Below, in pieces: positions 7,978 to 17,299 of a stretch of DNA of 64,000 nucleotides (position 1 is its first letter; every line of letters begins with the position of its first letter). The stretch lies in NCBI GenBank assembly GCA_030835825.1, contig JAURRA010000017.1:1-64000 (forward strand). Reading direction: 5' to 3'. The notes beneath the pieces are model-generated. The model was not told where the DNA came from. It made no database searches and saw only the letters and a program-made list of their open reading frames with translations. A program made the position numbers and the translations under genes. Source of the stretch: Flavobacteriaceae bacterium (lineage in GTDB: Bacteria; Bacteroidota; Bacteroidia; Flavobacteriales; Flavobacteriaceae).

Positions 7978-9003
7978 ATGAAATTTACTGCTGCGCAAAT
8001 AGCTGGTTTACTCGAAGGAACCGTCGAAGGTGACTCGGCCATGGAGGTTTATAAACTTTCTAAAATTGAAGAAGGGGAGGAGGGGTCACTAACCTTTCTT
8101 TCGAACCCCAAGTATGCGCAGTATATAAACAGCACCCGAGCCTCTGTAGTTATTGTATCAAAGGAGTTTAAGAGTGAATCTCAAGTTTCAGCAACTCTTT
8201 TAAGAGTAGATGACCCCTACGCTGCTTTTACGACTCTTCTGGGTCACTACAATCAGATTAAGATGAATAAGTCCGGTAAGGAAGAGCCTCATTTTATTGA
8301 CTCAACCGCTCAAATAGGGGAAGATCTTTATTTAGGCGCGTTTTCCTATGTCGGTGCCAATGCCAAGATTGGTAATCGTGTCAAATTATATCCAGGGGTA
8401 TACATAGGCGACAATGTGGTTATCGGAAATGATGTCACTATTTTTTCGGGATCTAAAATTTACTCTGACTGCGTCGTTGGCAACCATTGCGTGATCAATT
8501 CCAATGTGGTTATTGGGGCTGATGGTTTTGGATTCTCACCCGACGCTTCTGGGGTCTACCTCAAGGTACCTCAAATTGGTAACGTTATTTTAGAGGACCA
8601 TGTTGATGTCGGCGTAGGAACAGCCATTGACAGAGCTACTTTGGGCTCCACGATCATTCGGCAAGGCGTTAAATTGGACAATCAAATACAAATAGCCCAC
8701 AACGTTGAAATAGGTGTCAACACAGTGATCGCAGCGCAAACGGGAATCGCTGGCTCTACAAAAATTGGATCGAACTGTCAAATCGGCGGTCAAGTTGGTA
8801 TTGTGGGACACATCACGATTGGAGATCATGTAAAAATTCAAGGAAAATCTGGAATCATATCTTCATTGAAAGACCACGAAGTGGTTCAAGGCTCTCCTTC
8901 AATGGCTTATAACGATTATTATAAATCATATATTCATTTCAAAAACCTACCTAACTTGGTCAAGCAGTTGAATGACCACGAACAAAAATTGAAAAATGAC
9001 TAA
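7978..9003 (+). CDS. lpxD: UDP-3-O-(3-hydroxyacyl)glucosamine N-acyltransferase LpxD
   Basis: LpxD transfers a hydroxyacyl chain from ACP to the amine of UDP-3-O-acylglucosamine, the third step of lipid A synthesis. The 341 residues comprise an N-terminal uridine-binding domain (about 1-100), a left-handed beta-helix of hexapeptide repeats (about 105-310; for example [20 protein letters not shown]) and a C-terminal helix. The catalytic histidine is H241 in [13 protein letters not shown]. The length matches the family. It overlaps the next gene by 8 bases and opens the lpxD-lpxC/fabZ-lpxA operon. Confidence 0.95.
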   Translation: MKFTAAQIAGLLEGTVEGDSAMEVYKLSKIEEGEEGSLTFLSNPKYAQYINSTRASVVIVSKEFKSESQVSATLLRVDDPYAAFTTLLGHYNQIKMNKSGKEEPHFIDSTAQIGEDLYLGAFSYVGANAKIGNRVKLYPGVYIGDNVVIGNDVTIFSGSKIYSDCVVGNHCVINSNVVIGADGFGFSPDASGVYLKVPQIGNVILEDHVDVGVGTAIDRATLGSTIIRQGVKLDNQIQIAHNVEIGVNTVIAAQTGIAGSTKIGSNCQIGGQVGIVGHITIGDHVKIQGKSGIISSLKDHEVVQGSPSMAYNDYYKSYIHFKNLPNLVKQLNDHEQKLKND

Positions 9004-10396
9004 ACAGCCCTCAAAACAAACAACAATTGCATCCAAGGTTTCACTCAAAGGCGTTGGATTGCACACTGGAAAAGATGTCGAAATAACTTTCACCCCTGCA
9101 GCCGAAAATACAGGATATGTTTTCAAAAGAGTCGATTTGAAAGGAAATCCTACCCTAGAGGCTCAGGCTATTTTTGTTACCAGTACCCAGCGCGGTACTT
9201 GCCTAGAGAAAGACGGTGTTAAAATTCAGACTTGTGAGCACGTCCTTGCGGCGCTTGTTGGTTTAGAAATTGACAACGCCATTATTGAACTCAACAGTTC
9301 TGAGCCACCAATCTTAGATGGCTCCTCAAAATTCTTCGTCGAGGCTCTCGAATCAACAGGAAAAGTTGAGCTCGATGCTGAAAGGGATGAATATATAGTT
9401 AGGGAAGTTATCAGCTTTAAAGATGAGGCAACAGGTAGTGAAATGACCATTTTTCCAGCCGATGAATATCAAGTCACTACCATGGTTGACTTCGGAACAA
9501 AAGTGTTGGGAACTCAAAACGCGAGTTTGGATAGTCTATCAGATTTTAAATCCCAAATATCAGATGCCAGAACATTCTCATTTCTTCACGAATTGGAAGC
9601 CTTGCTTGAGCATGGCCTGATTAAGGGAGGAGACCTGAATAATGCCATTGTTTATGTTGACAAAGAGCCGTCTGACGCTACGATGGACAGATTGAAAAAA
9701 GCATTTGGTAAAGACAAGCTTGCGGTTAAAACCAATGGTATTTTGGACAATTTAACCCTGCATTACCCCAATGAAGCAGCACGACACAAGCTGTTAGATG
9801 TTATTGGAGATTTGGCACTCGTCGGCGTTCGCTTGAGAGGAAAAGTAATTGCCGAAAAACCAGGACACTATGTGAATACGGAGTTTGCTAAAAAACTATC
9901 TAAACATATTAAAATGGAGCGACGTAATAGCATGCCTCCTATTGACTGGACTAAGGAGCCAGTGATGGATACAATCAAGATAATGAGTATTTTGCCTCAT
10001 CGGCCGCCATTTTTGTTGGTAGATAAGATATTAGAAATTTCAAAAACGCATGTTATAGGTGCCAAAGCCGTAACGATGAATGAGTCGTTTTTTCAAGGAC
10101 ATTTTCCAGGAGCTCCTGTAATGCCCGGTGTTTTGATAGTTGAGGCCATGGCGCAATCAGGCGGTATATTGGTTTTAAGTACTGTTCCAGATCCAGAGAA
10201 TTACCTGACTTTCTTCATGAAAATCGACAATGTCAAGTTTAAAAGAAAGGTGTTGCCAGGCGACATGCTTGTGTTTAAATGTGAATTAATAGGTGCCTTC
10301 AGAAGAGGTATTTGCCATATGCAATGTCATGCCTATGCCAATGGTATATTGTGTGCAGAAGCTGAATTAATGGCTCAGATAACTAAAGTTAAATAA
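8996..10396 (+). CDS. lpxC-fabZ: bifunctional LpxC deacetylase / FabZ dehydratase
   Basis: This is a fusion of two enzymes in one 466-residue chain. Residues about 8-310 are LpxC, the zinc deacetylase that commits UDP-3-O-acyl-GlcNAc to lipid A; H82 in TCEHVLAAL and the [14 protein letters not shown] segment carry the expected zinc ligands, and EPPILDGSS is conserved. Residues about 322-466 are FabZ, the 3-hydroxyacyl-ACP dehydratase of fatty acid synthesis, with [14 protein letters not shown], the active-site [10 protein letters not shown] and EAMAQSGG. The fusion is characteristic of Bacteroidota. It couples hydroxyacyl-ACP use for lipid A and for fatty acid elongation. It overlaps lpxD by 8 bases and precedes lpxA by 2. 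Confidence 0.96.
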   Translation: MTKQPSKQTTIASKVSLKGVGLHTGKDVEITFTPAAENTGYVFKRVDLKGNPTLEAQAIFVTSTQRGTCLEKDGVKIQTCEHVLAALVGLEIDNAIIELNSSEPPILDGSSKFFVEALESTGKVELDAERDEYIVREVISFKDEATGSEMTIFPADEYQVTTMVDFGTKVLGTQNASLDSLSDFKSQISDARTFSFLHELEALLEHGLIKGGDLNNAIVYVDKEPSDATMDRLKKAFGKDKLAVKTNGILDNLTLHYPNEAARHKLLDVIGDLALVGVRLRGKVIAEKPGHYVNTEFAKKLSKHIKMERRNSMPPIDWTKEPVMDTIKIMSILPHRPPFLLVDKILEISKTHVIGAKAVTMNESFFQGHFPGAPVMPGVLIVEAMAQSGGILVLSTVPDPENYLTFFMKIDNVKFKRKVLPGDMLVFKCELIGAFRRGICHMQCHAYANGILCAEAELMAQITKVK

Positions 10397-10398
10397 CT

Positions 10399-11184
10399 AT
10401 GAATCAGCCATTAGCTTATGTGCACCCAGGTGCAAAAATTGCAAAAAATGTGGTCATCGAACCATTTGCGACCATTGACAATAATGTTGAAATAGGAGAA
10501 GGTACTTGGATTGGGCCCAATGTGACAATCATGGAAGGTGCAAGAATTGGAAAAAACTGTAATATTTTTCCAGGTGCTGTGATTTCGGGTGTGCCACAAG
10601 ATTTGAAATTTAATGGGGAAGATACTACTGTTGTCATTGGTGACAACGTAACTATCAGAGAGTGTGCCACTATTAATCGCGGTACCGCTGACCGTGGAAA
10701 AACCGTAATCGGAGACAATTGCCTGATTATGGCCTACTGTCATGTCGCGCACGACTGTTTCGTTGGGAAAAACTGTATTTTCTCAAATAATAGTACCCTA
10801 GCTGGGCATATCACCGTTGGCGATTATGTGGTTTTGGCAGGCATGGTAGCTGTTCATCAATTTTGTTCTATCGGTAATCACGCTTTTGTAACTGGAGGGT
10901 CTTTAGTAAGAAAGGATGTGCCTCCCTTTGTAAAAGCAGCTCGTGAACCATTGTCGTATGTTGGTATCAATTCTGTAGGATTACGACGTCGTGGATACTC
11001 TACCGACAAGATTACAGAAATTCAGAGCATATATCGCATCCTATATCAAAAGAATTTTAATAATTCTCAGGCGGCTTCAATCATTGAAGCCGAAATGGAA
11101 GCCACAGGAGAAAGAGATGAAATTTTACAGTTCATTCGTAATTCACACAGAGGTATTATGAAGGGTTACATTAAATCAAACTAA
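10399..11184 (+). CDS. lpxA: UDP-N-acetylglucosamine acyltransferase LpxA
   Basis: LpxA performs the first step of lipid A synthesis, O-acylating UDP-GlcNAc from 3-hydroxyacyl-ACP. The 261-residue protein is a left-handed beta-helix of hexapeptide repeats (about 1-190) followed by an alpha-helical C-terminal region. Family hallmarks are visible: SGVPQDLKFNGE, the catalytic-histidine segment MAYCHVAHDCFVGKN, VHQFCSIG and GINSVGLRRRGYS. The length equals that of the E. coli enzyme. It is in the lpx operon, 9 bases before efp. Confidence 0.96.
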   Translation: MNQPLAYVHPGAKIAKNVVIEPFATIDNNVEIGEGTWIGPNVTIMEGARIGKNCNIFPGAVISGVPQDLKFNGEDTTVVIGDNVTIRECATINRGTADRGKTVIGDNCLIMAYCHVAHDCFVGKNCIFSNNSTLAGHITVGDYVVLAGMVAVHQFCSIGNHAFVTGGSLVRKDVPPFVKAAREPLSYVGINSVGLRRRGYSTDKITEIQSIYRILYQKNFNNSQAASIIEAEMEATGERDEILQFIRNSHRGIMKGYIKSN

Positions 11185-11193
11185 AACAAAATC

Positions 11194-11760
11194 ATGGCAA
11201 GTACTTCGGATATACGAAACGGATTGTGTATTAAATACAATCACGATATTTTTAAAGTCATTGAATTTCTTCACGTTAAACCAGGAAAAGGTCCTGCTTT
11301 TGTGCGTACTAAACTAAAAAGTGTCACATCAGGCAAGGTAATAGATAATACTTTTTCAGCAGGTCACAAGATAGAGGAAGTGCGCGTCGAAACCCATCGT
11401 TTCCAATATCTCTATCCCGAGGGAGATCAATTTCATTTTATGAATGTAGAAGACTACACTCAAATTTTATTGAACAGAGCAGCGATTGATGCCCCTGATC
11501 TTTTGAAGGAAGGTGAAGTAGTAACAGTCTTAATTAATTCCGAGGATGCGATGCCATTGTCTGTCGATATGCCAGCCAGTGTCATTCTTGAGGTGGTTTC
11601 TACTGAACCTGGTGTAAAGGGTAACACTGCTACCAACGCTTTAAAGCCGGCGACTGTTGAAACGGGTGCTACAGTTATGGTTCCCTTATTCGTTAATGAA
11701 GGCGATAAGATCAAAATAGAAACAGCAAAGGGTACGTATAAAGAACGCGTGAAGGAATAA
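11194..11760 (+). CDS. efp: translation elongation factor P
   Basis: EF-P relieves ribosome stalling at polyproline stretches. The 188-residue protein has the KOW-like N-terminal domain, two OB domains and the tip loop HVKPGKGPAF with K32 as the residue normally modified. The C-terminal signature region VDMPASVILEV and KPATVETGATVMVPLFVNEGDKI are typical. It lies between lpxA and the second LpxD-like gene, with 9-base and 1-base gaps, so it is likely co-transcribed with lipid A genes. No EpmA/EpmB/EpmC or rhamnosyltransferase gene is in the window, so the modification pathway is unknown. Confidence 0.96.
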   Translation: MASTSDIRNGLCIKYNHDIFKVIEFLHVKPGKGPAFVRTKLKSVTSGKVIDNTFSAGHKIEEVRVETHRFQYLYPEGDQFHFMNVEDYTQILLNRAAIDAPDLLKEGEVVTVLINSEDAMPLSVDMPASVILEVVSTEPGVKGNTATNALKPATVETGATVMVPLFVNEGDKIKIETAKGTYKERVKE

Positions 11761-11761
11761 C

Positions 11762-12688
11762 ATGGACTTTCCTCGATCTTACAAACTCTCTGAAGTAGCC
11801 GAAATTCTAAAATGCAAACATGTTGGAGATGCCAGCATGATGGTTAAGGGTATGAACGAAATTCACGTGGTAAGACCAGGTGATATTGTTTTTGTCGATC
11901 ACCCGAAATACTATGATAAAGCGCTACAATCGGCAGCAACTTTTATCCTAATCAATAAACAGGTGGCTTGTCCAGAGGGGAAAGGCTTACTGATATCAGA
12001 CGACCCTTTTCGCGATTTTAATCTATTGACGAATTATTTTAAACCATTTGAGTTGTCAAAGACTTTAATTCATGCGTCTGCTCAAATAGGTGAAAACACT
12101 CAAATTGCGCCCAATGTTTCTATTGGTGCTAATGTGCGCATTGGTCAAAACACCATAATCCACCCCAATGTTACCATATATCCTGATACTCAGATTGGAG
12201 ACCATGTAGTGATTCATGCGGGAACAGTCATAGGTGCCGATGCATTTTATTACAAAAATAGACCGACGGGATACGATCAATTGAAATCGGGTGGGGGTGT
12301 GCTGATAGAAAATGCAGTACATATAGGTGCGCTTTGTGCTATTGACCGCGGCGTGAGTGGTATAACTACAATCAGGGAGGGCTCAAAGTTGGATAATCAC
12401 ATCCAAGTTGGGCATGATACGGTATTGGGCGTCAATTGCTTAGTAGCTGCTCATACGGCTATCGCAGGCTGCGTTGTGGTTGGTGCCAATGTCAAAATAT
12501 GGGGTCAGGTTGCTGTGAGTAGTGGCTTAACCATTGGGGATCATGCCGAAGTATTGGGAAAATCGGGGGTTAGTAGATCCATTGCGGGAAATCAAAAATA
12601 TTGGGGGACACCAGCTGTCCCATTCAATGATTATGTCAGAGATTTAGTCTCCGTTAAAAACTTGATAAAAAAAGATCGTAGTCGTTGA
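11762..12688 (+). CDS. second LpxD-like hexapeptide acyltransferase
   Basis: This 308-residue paralogue of LpxD has an N-terminal uridine-binding-like region (about 5-95), a hexapeptide beta-helix (about 103-280) and the equivalent active-site histidine H218 in DNHIQVGHDTVLG. It is shorter than the operon's first LpxD (341) and more divergent. It follows efp by a single base. The family pattern predicts an N-acyltransferase acting on a nucleotide sugar; whether it makes lipid A or another N-acylated surface sugar is not shown by sequence. The double-LpxD arrangement around efp is common in Flavobacteriia. Confidence 0.85.
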   Translation: MDFPRSYKLSEVAEILKCKHVGDASMMVKGMNEIHVVRPGDIVFVDHPKYYDKALQSAATFILINKQVACPEGKGLLISDDPFRDFNLLTNYFKPFELSKTLIHASAQIGENTQIAPNVSIGANVRIGQNTIIHPNVTIYPDTQIGDHVVIHAGTVIGADAFYYKNRPTGYDQLKSGGGVLIENAVHIGALCAIDRGVSGITTIREGSKLDNHIQVGHDTVLGVNCLVAAHTAIAGCVVVGANVKIWGQVAVSSGLTIGDHAEVLGKSGVSRSIAGNQKYWGTPAVPFNDYVRDLVSVKNLIKKDRSR

Positions 12689-12730
12689 TAAACTTAGTCA
12701 GTAATGACTTTCTGTTGCAGTGAAATAAAC

Positions 12731-12738
12731 TAAATTTG
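12731..12738 (+). promoter_or_regulatory. -7 promoter element for sucD
   Basis: TAAATTTG matches TAnnTTTG, 20 bases before the sucD ATG in the 70-base gap after the LpxD paralogue. A TTTC at 12709-12712 lies 18 bases upstream as a weak -33. Confidence 0.4.
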
Positions 12739-12758
12739 AATTTATAAATAATAGCGGA

Positions 12759-13631
12759 ATGAGTGTACTTGTGAATAAAGATTCGAGAATTATTGTTCAA
12801 GGATTTACTGGTAGTGAAGGGTCGTTTCATTCGACTCAAATGATTGAATATGGCACTAATATTGTTGGAGGTGTTACCCCTGGAAAAGGAGGTCAGACCC
12901 ACTTAGACCGGCCTATTTTTGATACTGTAGAGCAGGCTGTGAAAGCTACCGGCGCCAATACATCCATTATTTTTGTGCCGCCAGCTTTTGCTGCTGATGC
13001 CATTATGGAATCTGCTGATGCTGGGATCGCTGTGATTATTACCATTACGGAGGGAATTCCTGTAGCAGATATGATCAAGGTTAAAAATTATATCAGCACT
13101 AAAACATGTCGCCTCATTGGTCCGAACTGCCCGGGAGTCATCACGCCAAATGAAGCGAAAGTTGGCATCATGCCAGGTTTTGTTTTTAAAAAAGGTAGAG
13201 TAGGTGTGGTGTCCAAGTCAGGCACCCTGACCTACGAAGCTGCTGACCAAGTCGTAAAACAGGGTCTTGGCATATCCACGGCCATTGGTATCGGAGGAGA
13301 CCCCATCATTGGAACCACCACCAAAGAAGCACTAGAAATGCTTATTAACGATCCAGAAACAGATTGCGTCGTGATGATTGGAGAAATTGGAGGACAATTA
13401 GAGATTGATGCTGCCAAATGGTATCAGGCGAGTGGTAGTACAAAACCAGTTGTCGGTTTTATTGCTGGTGAAACTGCGCCTGCAGGAAGAACTATGGGCC
13501 ATGCTGGCGCTATTGTTGGAGGAAGCGACGATACGGCTCAAGCGAAAAAACTGATGATGAGACAATGCAGCATGCATGTCGTGGAGTCACCCGCTGAAAT
13601 TGGTTTGATGGTAAGTAAAGTATTAGCTTAA
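12759..13631 (+). CDS. sucD: succinyl-CoA synthetase alpha subunit
   Basis: SucD is the CoA-binding, phosphohistidine-bearing subunit of the TCA-cycle enzyme that makes ATP or GTP from succinyl-CoA. The 290-residue protein has the CoA-binding GFTGSEGSFHS, the SKSGTLTYEA segment, IGGDPIIGTTTKEALE and the active-site histidine H248 in GHAGAIVGG. The length is normal. The beta subunit gene sucC is not adjacent and not in this window, a common arrangement in Bacteroidota. It is 10 bases upstream of fabG. Confidence 0.95.
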   Translation: MSVLVNKDSRIIVQGFTGSEGSFHSTQMIEYGTNIVGGVTPGKGGQTHLDRPIFDTVEQAVKATGANTSIIFVPPAFAADAIMESADAGIAVIITITEGIPVADMIKVKNYISTKTCRLIGPNCPGVITPNEAKVGIMPGFVFKKGRVGVVSKSGTLTYEAADQVVKQGLGISTAIGIGGDPIIGTTTKEALEMLINDPETDCVVMIGEIGGQLEIDAAKWYQASGSTKPVVGFIAGETAPAGRTMGHAGAIVGGSDDTAQAKKLMMRQCSMHVVESPAEIGLMVSKVLA

Positions 13632-13641
13632 TTTATAAATT

Positions 13642-14388
13642 ATGGGACAATTAACAGGAAAAACAGCCATTATAACAGGCGCGTCTCGAGGTATTGGCAA
13701 AGGTATAGCTGAAGTATTCGCCTCGGAAGGCGCCCATGTTGCCTTTACCTATAGCAGTTCAGAGGAAGCTGCCAAGAGTTTAGAACTAGAACTATCCAAA
13801 TTTGGAGTTAAAGTAAAAGGCTATAAGAGTGACGCTGCGGATTTTGATCAAGCACAACAATTGGTCGCCGATGTCTTGAATGATTTCGGTACTTTAGATA
13901 TTCTAATTAATAATGCAGGTATTACAAAAGACAACCTCCTAATGCGGATGAGTGAGGCAGACTTCGACGGCGTTATTGAGGTCAACCTCAAATCGGTTTT
14001 TAATATGACTAAAGCCGTACAAACCTCGTTTTTAAAACAACGCAAGGGCGCTATTGTCAATATGAGTTCAGTGGTCGGAGTAAAAGGAAATGCTGGACAA
14101 ACCAATTATGCGGCATCAAAAGCTGGTATCATCGGCTTTTCAAAATCAGTTGCATTAGAGTTGGGTTCAAGAAATATTCGTTGTAATGTCATTGCGCCTG
14201 GATTTATCGAAACTGAAATGACGGCCAAATTAGATGAAAATACGGTCAAAGAATGGAGAAGTGGTATCCCATTGAAAAGGGGAGGTACTCCTAAAGATAT
14301 TGCCGACGCTTGTGTTTTCCTCAGTTCAGACCTATCGTCCTATATCACTGGCCAAGTATTGCATGTCAATGGTGGCATGCTCACCTAA
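13642..14388 (+). CDS. fabG: 3-oxoacyl-ACP reductase FabG
   Basis: FabG reduces 3-oxoacyl-ACP with NADPH in type II fatty acid synthesis. The 248-residue short-chain dehydrogenase has the cofactor motif GASRGIGKG (13-21), NNAGIT (90-95), and catalytic S143, Y156 and K160 (YAASK). The C-terminal SSYITGQVLHVNGGM is typical. Its position behind the LpxC-FabZ fusion groups two fatty-acid-cycle enzymes in the same region. Confidence 0.94.
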   Translation: MGQLTGKTAIITGASRGIGKGIAEVFASEGAHVAFTYSSSEEAAKSLELELSKFGVKVKGYKSDAADFDQAQQLVADVLNDFGTLDILINNAGITKDNLLMRMSEADFDGVIEVNLKSVFNMTKAVQTSFLKQRKGAIVNMSSVVGVKGNAGQTNYAASKAGIIGFSKSVALELGSRNIRCNVIAPGFIETEMTAKLDENTVKEWRSGIPLKRGGTPKDIADACVFLSSDLSSYITGQVLHVNGGMLT

Positions 14389-14406
14389 CCCCAATTTTTT
14401 ATTATT

Positions 14407-16431
14407 GTGTCTCATCCAAATCTCCTATGGCTTTTGATTGCATTACTGGGCGGTTTGTCGGTGGGTTATATGCAATACCTTTACCACAGACCTAAGTCTT
14501 CTTTAAATATCTTCCTCGCTGTCTTGAGGTCGGTTAGTGTGAGCATTGTTTTATTGCTGCTGTTCGATTTAAGTATCACACTAAGGTCTACTTATCTGGA
14601 TAAACGAGAACTCAATATAATAGTAGATAACTCATTGTCAATGAAGTTTTTAAATCAAGATTCGTTGGTTTCAAAATGGGCACAGGCTTTGAAAGGTAAC
14701 AACGACCTGACCAAAAAATTTGACCTGACATTCTATACTGTTGGAGAGCTACTTAATCGAACAGAAAACTTGAGTTTTACTGAAGACAAAACGGATTTGG
14801 GTCAGGCGATATCATTGATCAACGAAAGATCGCGTGGGTTATCAGTGAGTGTTTTGTTAACCGATGGCAATCAAAACTACGGTACTAAGGCAGCGTTTCA
14901 ATCGGATAGCCTGATACAGGTGGTTTATCCTGTTGTTTTTGGGCCTGCCGACTCGCCTTTCGACTTGTCCATCGAGATGGTGCTGCACAACCCCTATGTC
15001 TATAGCGGTAACCAATCTGAAATTGAGGTCATCACGCGTTCAACGAAAATCACAGATCAACCGGTGGCTTTGAAAGTCTTCCTTAATAATAGGGTTGTTG
15101 CGCAACGGAACCTATCTTTTAAGGATCAAAAAAGCCAGATGATTAAATTGCTATTACCATTGTCTGAGCCAGGCTTAAACCGTTATATAGTAAAAATTGA
15201 GTCAGCTATTGATGAAAGAAGTAAGTCGAATAATAGGTATAATTTTGACATTGAAACCATAGATGAAGTGAGTAGGGTGGCTATTGTCAGTTCACTGAAT
15301 CATCCTGATATCGGTGTTTTGGCAAAATCTATAAATGCCTTAGACGCCAGTTCAGCAGTTGTGCTCTCCCCGAAAGCGTTTTTCGATCAAAAGGACCAGT
15401 TTCAAACCGCTTTTTTTTATCAACCCGACAATGCCTTTTCGCCTCTTGTAGATTGGGCTATTCGCAATCGTTTTCAGCATGCTTGGGTGATTGGATCTCG
15501 AACTGATAGGACTTGGCTCAATCAGGTACAGGATAACTTTAACCTAGACTTGACCAATGAAACAGAAATTTATAGACCTACACTTAACTCAGAGTTCAAT
15601 TTATTTACGGTTGAATCTTTAAACGTTGCATCATGGCCACCAGTTACAGCCAGTTTTGGTTCTGTTACATTCAATGTTCTGTCGACTCCCTTGCTTTATA
15701 AATCTTACCGAGGGTTGGTTTTAAAGGAGGATCCGCTTTGGGCCTTTTATGAATCCAATGGTGTTAGAGGAGCGCTAATCCGAGCCGAGGATTACTGGAA
15801 GTGGCGAGCTCAAACCTATGTGACTACTGGAAATTTTGAAGCCTTTGATGGCCTGATTGGTCAAGTGGTGAGATTTTTGTCGAATTCTGTGAACCGCGAT
15901 CAGCTTCAATTGACTTATCAAAGCACTTATGATGAAACCGATAAAAAGGAGATCAGTGCCTTGTGGCTCAATGATAATCTGGAAAATAATGCTACTGAGG
16001 CATTGACTATTGACATCACAAGTAATGACTCTAATTTTTTGGAGTCCCGACCTCTGATTTTCGGTGCGGGAAGATACCGTGTGTCGTTGGACGACCTGGC
16101 AGAGGGTAACTATAGTTTTAATATCAGCGTCAATGGTGTGAGAAAGCAAGAAGCCAGTTTCGAAATTATTAATCGTGGCATTGAAGAACACCGGTTGTCG
16201 GCAAACTTTGAAGACATGGATTTGTTAGCCATGGCCTCTGGCGGTTTGATGTTTACCTCAGATCAAATGGAAGATTTAATAAGCGTATTGATATATAAAG
16301 ATACCTATCGCCCTGTAGAAAAGATAAGTCAAAAAATTGTACCTTTGCTATCTGTTTGGTGGTTTCTTGCCATCTTAAGTATAGCTATTTCATCCGAATG
16401 GTTTGTTAGAAAATACAACGGATTACTTTAA
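14407..16431 (+). CDS. VWA-domain membrane protein
   Basis: This 674-residue protein starts at a GTG (14407). Two membrane segments lie near the N-terminus (about 5-22 and 32-54). A von Willebrand A-like domain follows, with the MIDAS motif DNSLS (about residue 77-81) and a TDGNQN motif, and then a long extracellular region with Ig-like character. A final membrane segment (about 645-665) precedes a short lysine/arginine tail. This layout is the BatA/aerotolerance-like group that follows fabG in Flavobacteriia. No enzymatic activity is predicted. It is followed 18 bases later by the SPFH protein, and the two may act together at the membrane. Confidence 0.8.
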   Translation: MSHPNLLWLLIALLGGLSVGYMQYLYHRPKSSLNIFLAVLRSVSVSIVLLLLFDLSITLRSTYLDKRELNIIVDNSLSMKFLNQDSLVSKWAQALKGNNDLTKKFDLTFYTVGELLNRTENLSFTEDKTDLGQAISLINERSRGLSVSVLLTDGNQNYGTKAAFQSDSLIQVVYPVVFGPADSPFDLSIEMVLHNPYVYSGNQSEIEVITRSTKITDQPVALKVFLNNRVVAQRNLSFKDQKSQMIKLLLPLSEPGLNRYIVKIESAIDERSKSNNRYNFDIETIDEVSRVAIVSSLNHPDIGVLAKSINALDASSAVVLSPKAFFDQKDQFQTAFFYQPDNAFSPLVDWAIRNRFQHAWVIGSRTDRTWLNQVQDNFNLDLTNETEIYRPTLNSEFNLFTVESLNVASWPPVTASFGSVTFNVLSTPLLYKSYRGLVLKEDPLWAFYESNGVRGALIRAEDYWKWRAQTYVTTGNFEAFDGLIGQVVRFLSNSVNRDQLQLTYQSTYDETDKKEISALWLNDNLENNATEALTIDITSNDSNFLESRPLIFGAGRYRVSLDDLAEGNYSFNISVNGVRKQEASFEIINRGIEEHRLSANFEDMDLLAMASGGLMFTSDQMEDLISVLIYKDTYRPVEKISQKIVPLLSVWWFLAILSIAISSEWFVRKYNGLL

Positions 16432-16449
16432 CTTAATTTAATTGCTATT

Positions 16450-17265
16450 ATGGAAAAATTGCCTAAAATTGGACTGCCTTTAATCTTCACGGTTATCCTT
16501 CTAATTATTTTAATCTCAAAATCAACTCTCACCATAGATTCCGGTCAAGCTGGTGTTTTATACAGAACCTTCGGAGGTGGTGTAGTAATCGATGAACCAC
16601 CATTGGGAGAAGGGTTTCAACTTATAGCACCTTGGAACAAGGTCTTTATTTATGAAGTACGTCAGCAGGAGGTTTTTGAGCAAATGAACGTATTATCGTC
16701 CAATGGTTTGGATATCAAATTGGACGCATCGGCTTGGTTTCAACCTGTTTATAACGAATTGGGAAAACTTCATCAAGAAAAAAGTGATCAGTACAAGCAA
16801 AGGGTTTTGTTGCCAGCGATCAGGTCTGCCGCGAGAAGTGTAGTGGGGCGTTATACTCCTGAACAATTGTACTCCAGTAAGCGTGATGCTATTCAAGCCG
16901 AAATTTTTGAAGAAACCAAGGCCATTGTTGAACCACAATATATTCAATTGAATGATGTTTTGGTGAGAGATGTAACTCTGCCATCAACCATCAAGGATGC
17001 CATCGAACGTAAACTGAGACAAGAGCAGGAATCTTTAGAATACGAATTCCGCTTGGAGAAAGCTTCCAAAGAGGCTCAGCGTCAAATCATCGAGGCTCAA
17101 GGAAAGGCCGATGCCAATAAGTTACTCAGCGCCTCATTAACTGATAAGATTTTGCGGGACAAGGGGATTGAAGCTACGCTTAAACTGGCGGAATCTGCCA
17201 ATTCCAAAGTGGTGGTGATCGGATCAGGGAAAGACGGTATGCCTATCATTTTGGGTAACCAATAA
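16450..17265 (+). CDS. prohibitin / SPFH-domain membrane protein
   Basis: The 271-residue protein has one N-terminal membrane anchor (about 8-25), an SPFH domain (about 26-190; SGQAGVLYRTFGGG and the RSAARSVVGRYTPEQLYSSKR segment) and a charged coiled coil (about 195-245; EYEFRLEKASKEAQRQIIEA). SPFH proteins oligomerise into membrane cages that scaffold proteases or lipids. The family is clear, but no partner protease such as FtsH lies in the window. Confidence 0.9.
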   Translation: MEKLPKIGLPLIFTVILLIILISKSTLTIDSGQAGVLYRTFGGGVVIDEPPLGEGFQLIAPWNKVFIYEVRQQEVFEQMNVLSSNGLDIKLDASAWFQPVYNELGKLHQEKSDQYKQRVLLPAIRSAARSVVGRYTPEQLYSSKRDAIQAEIFEETKAIVEPQYIQLNDVLVRDVTLPSTIKDAIERKLRQEQESLEYEFRLEKASKEAQRQIIEAQGKADANKLLSASLTDKILRDKGIEATLKLAESANSKVVVIGSGKDGMPIILGNQ

Positions 17266-17299
17266 ATTAGAATAGCATTATTTTTAATTTCTTCTAAGT

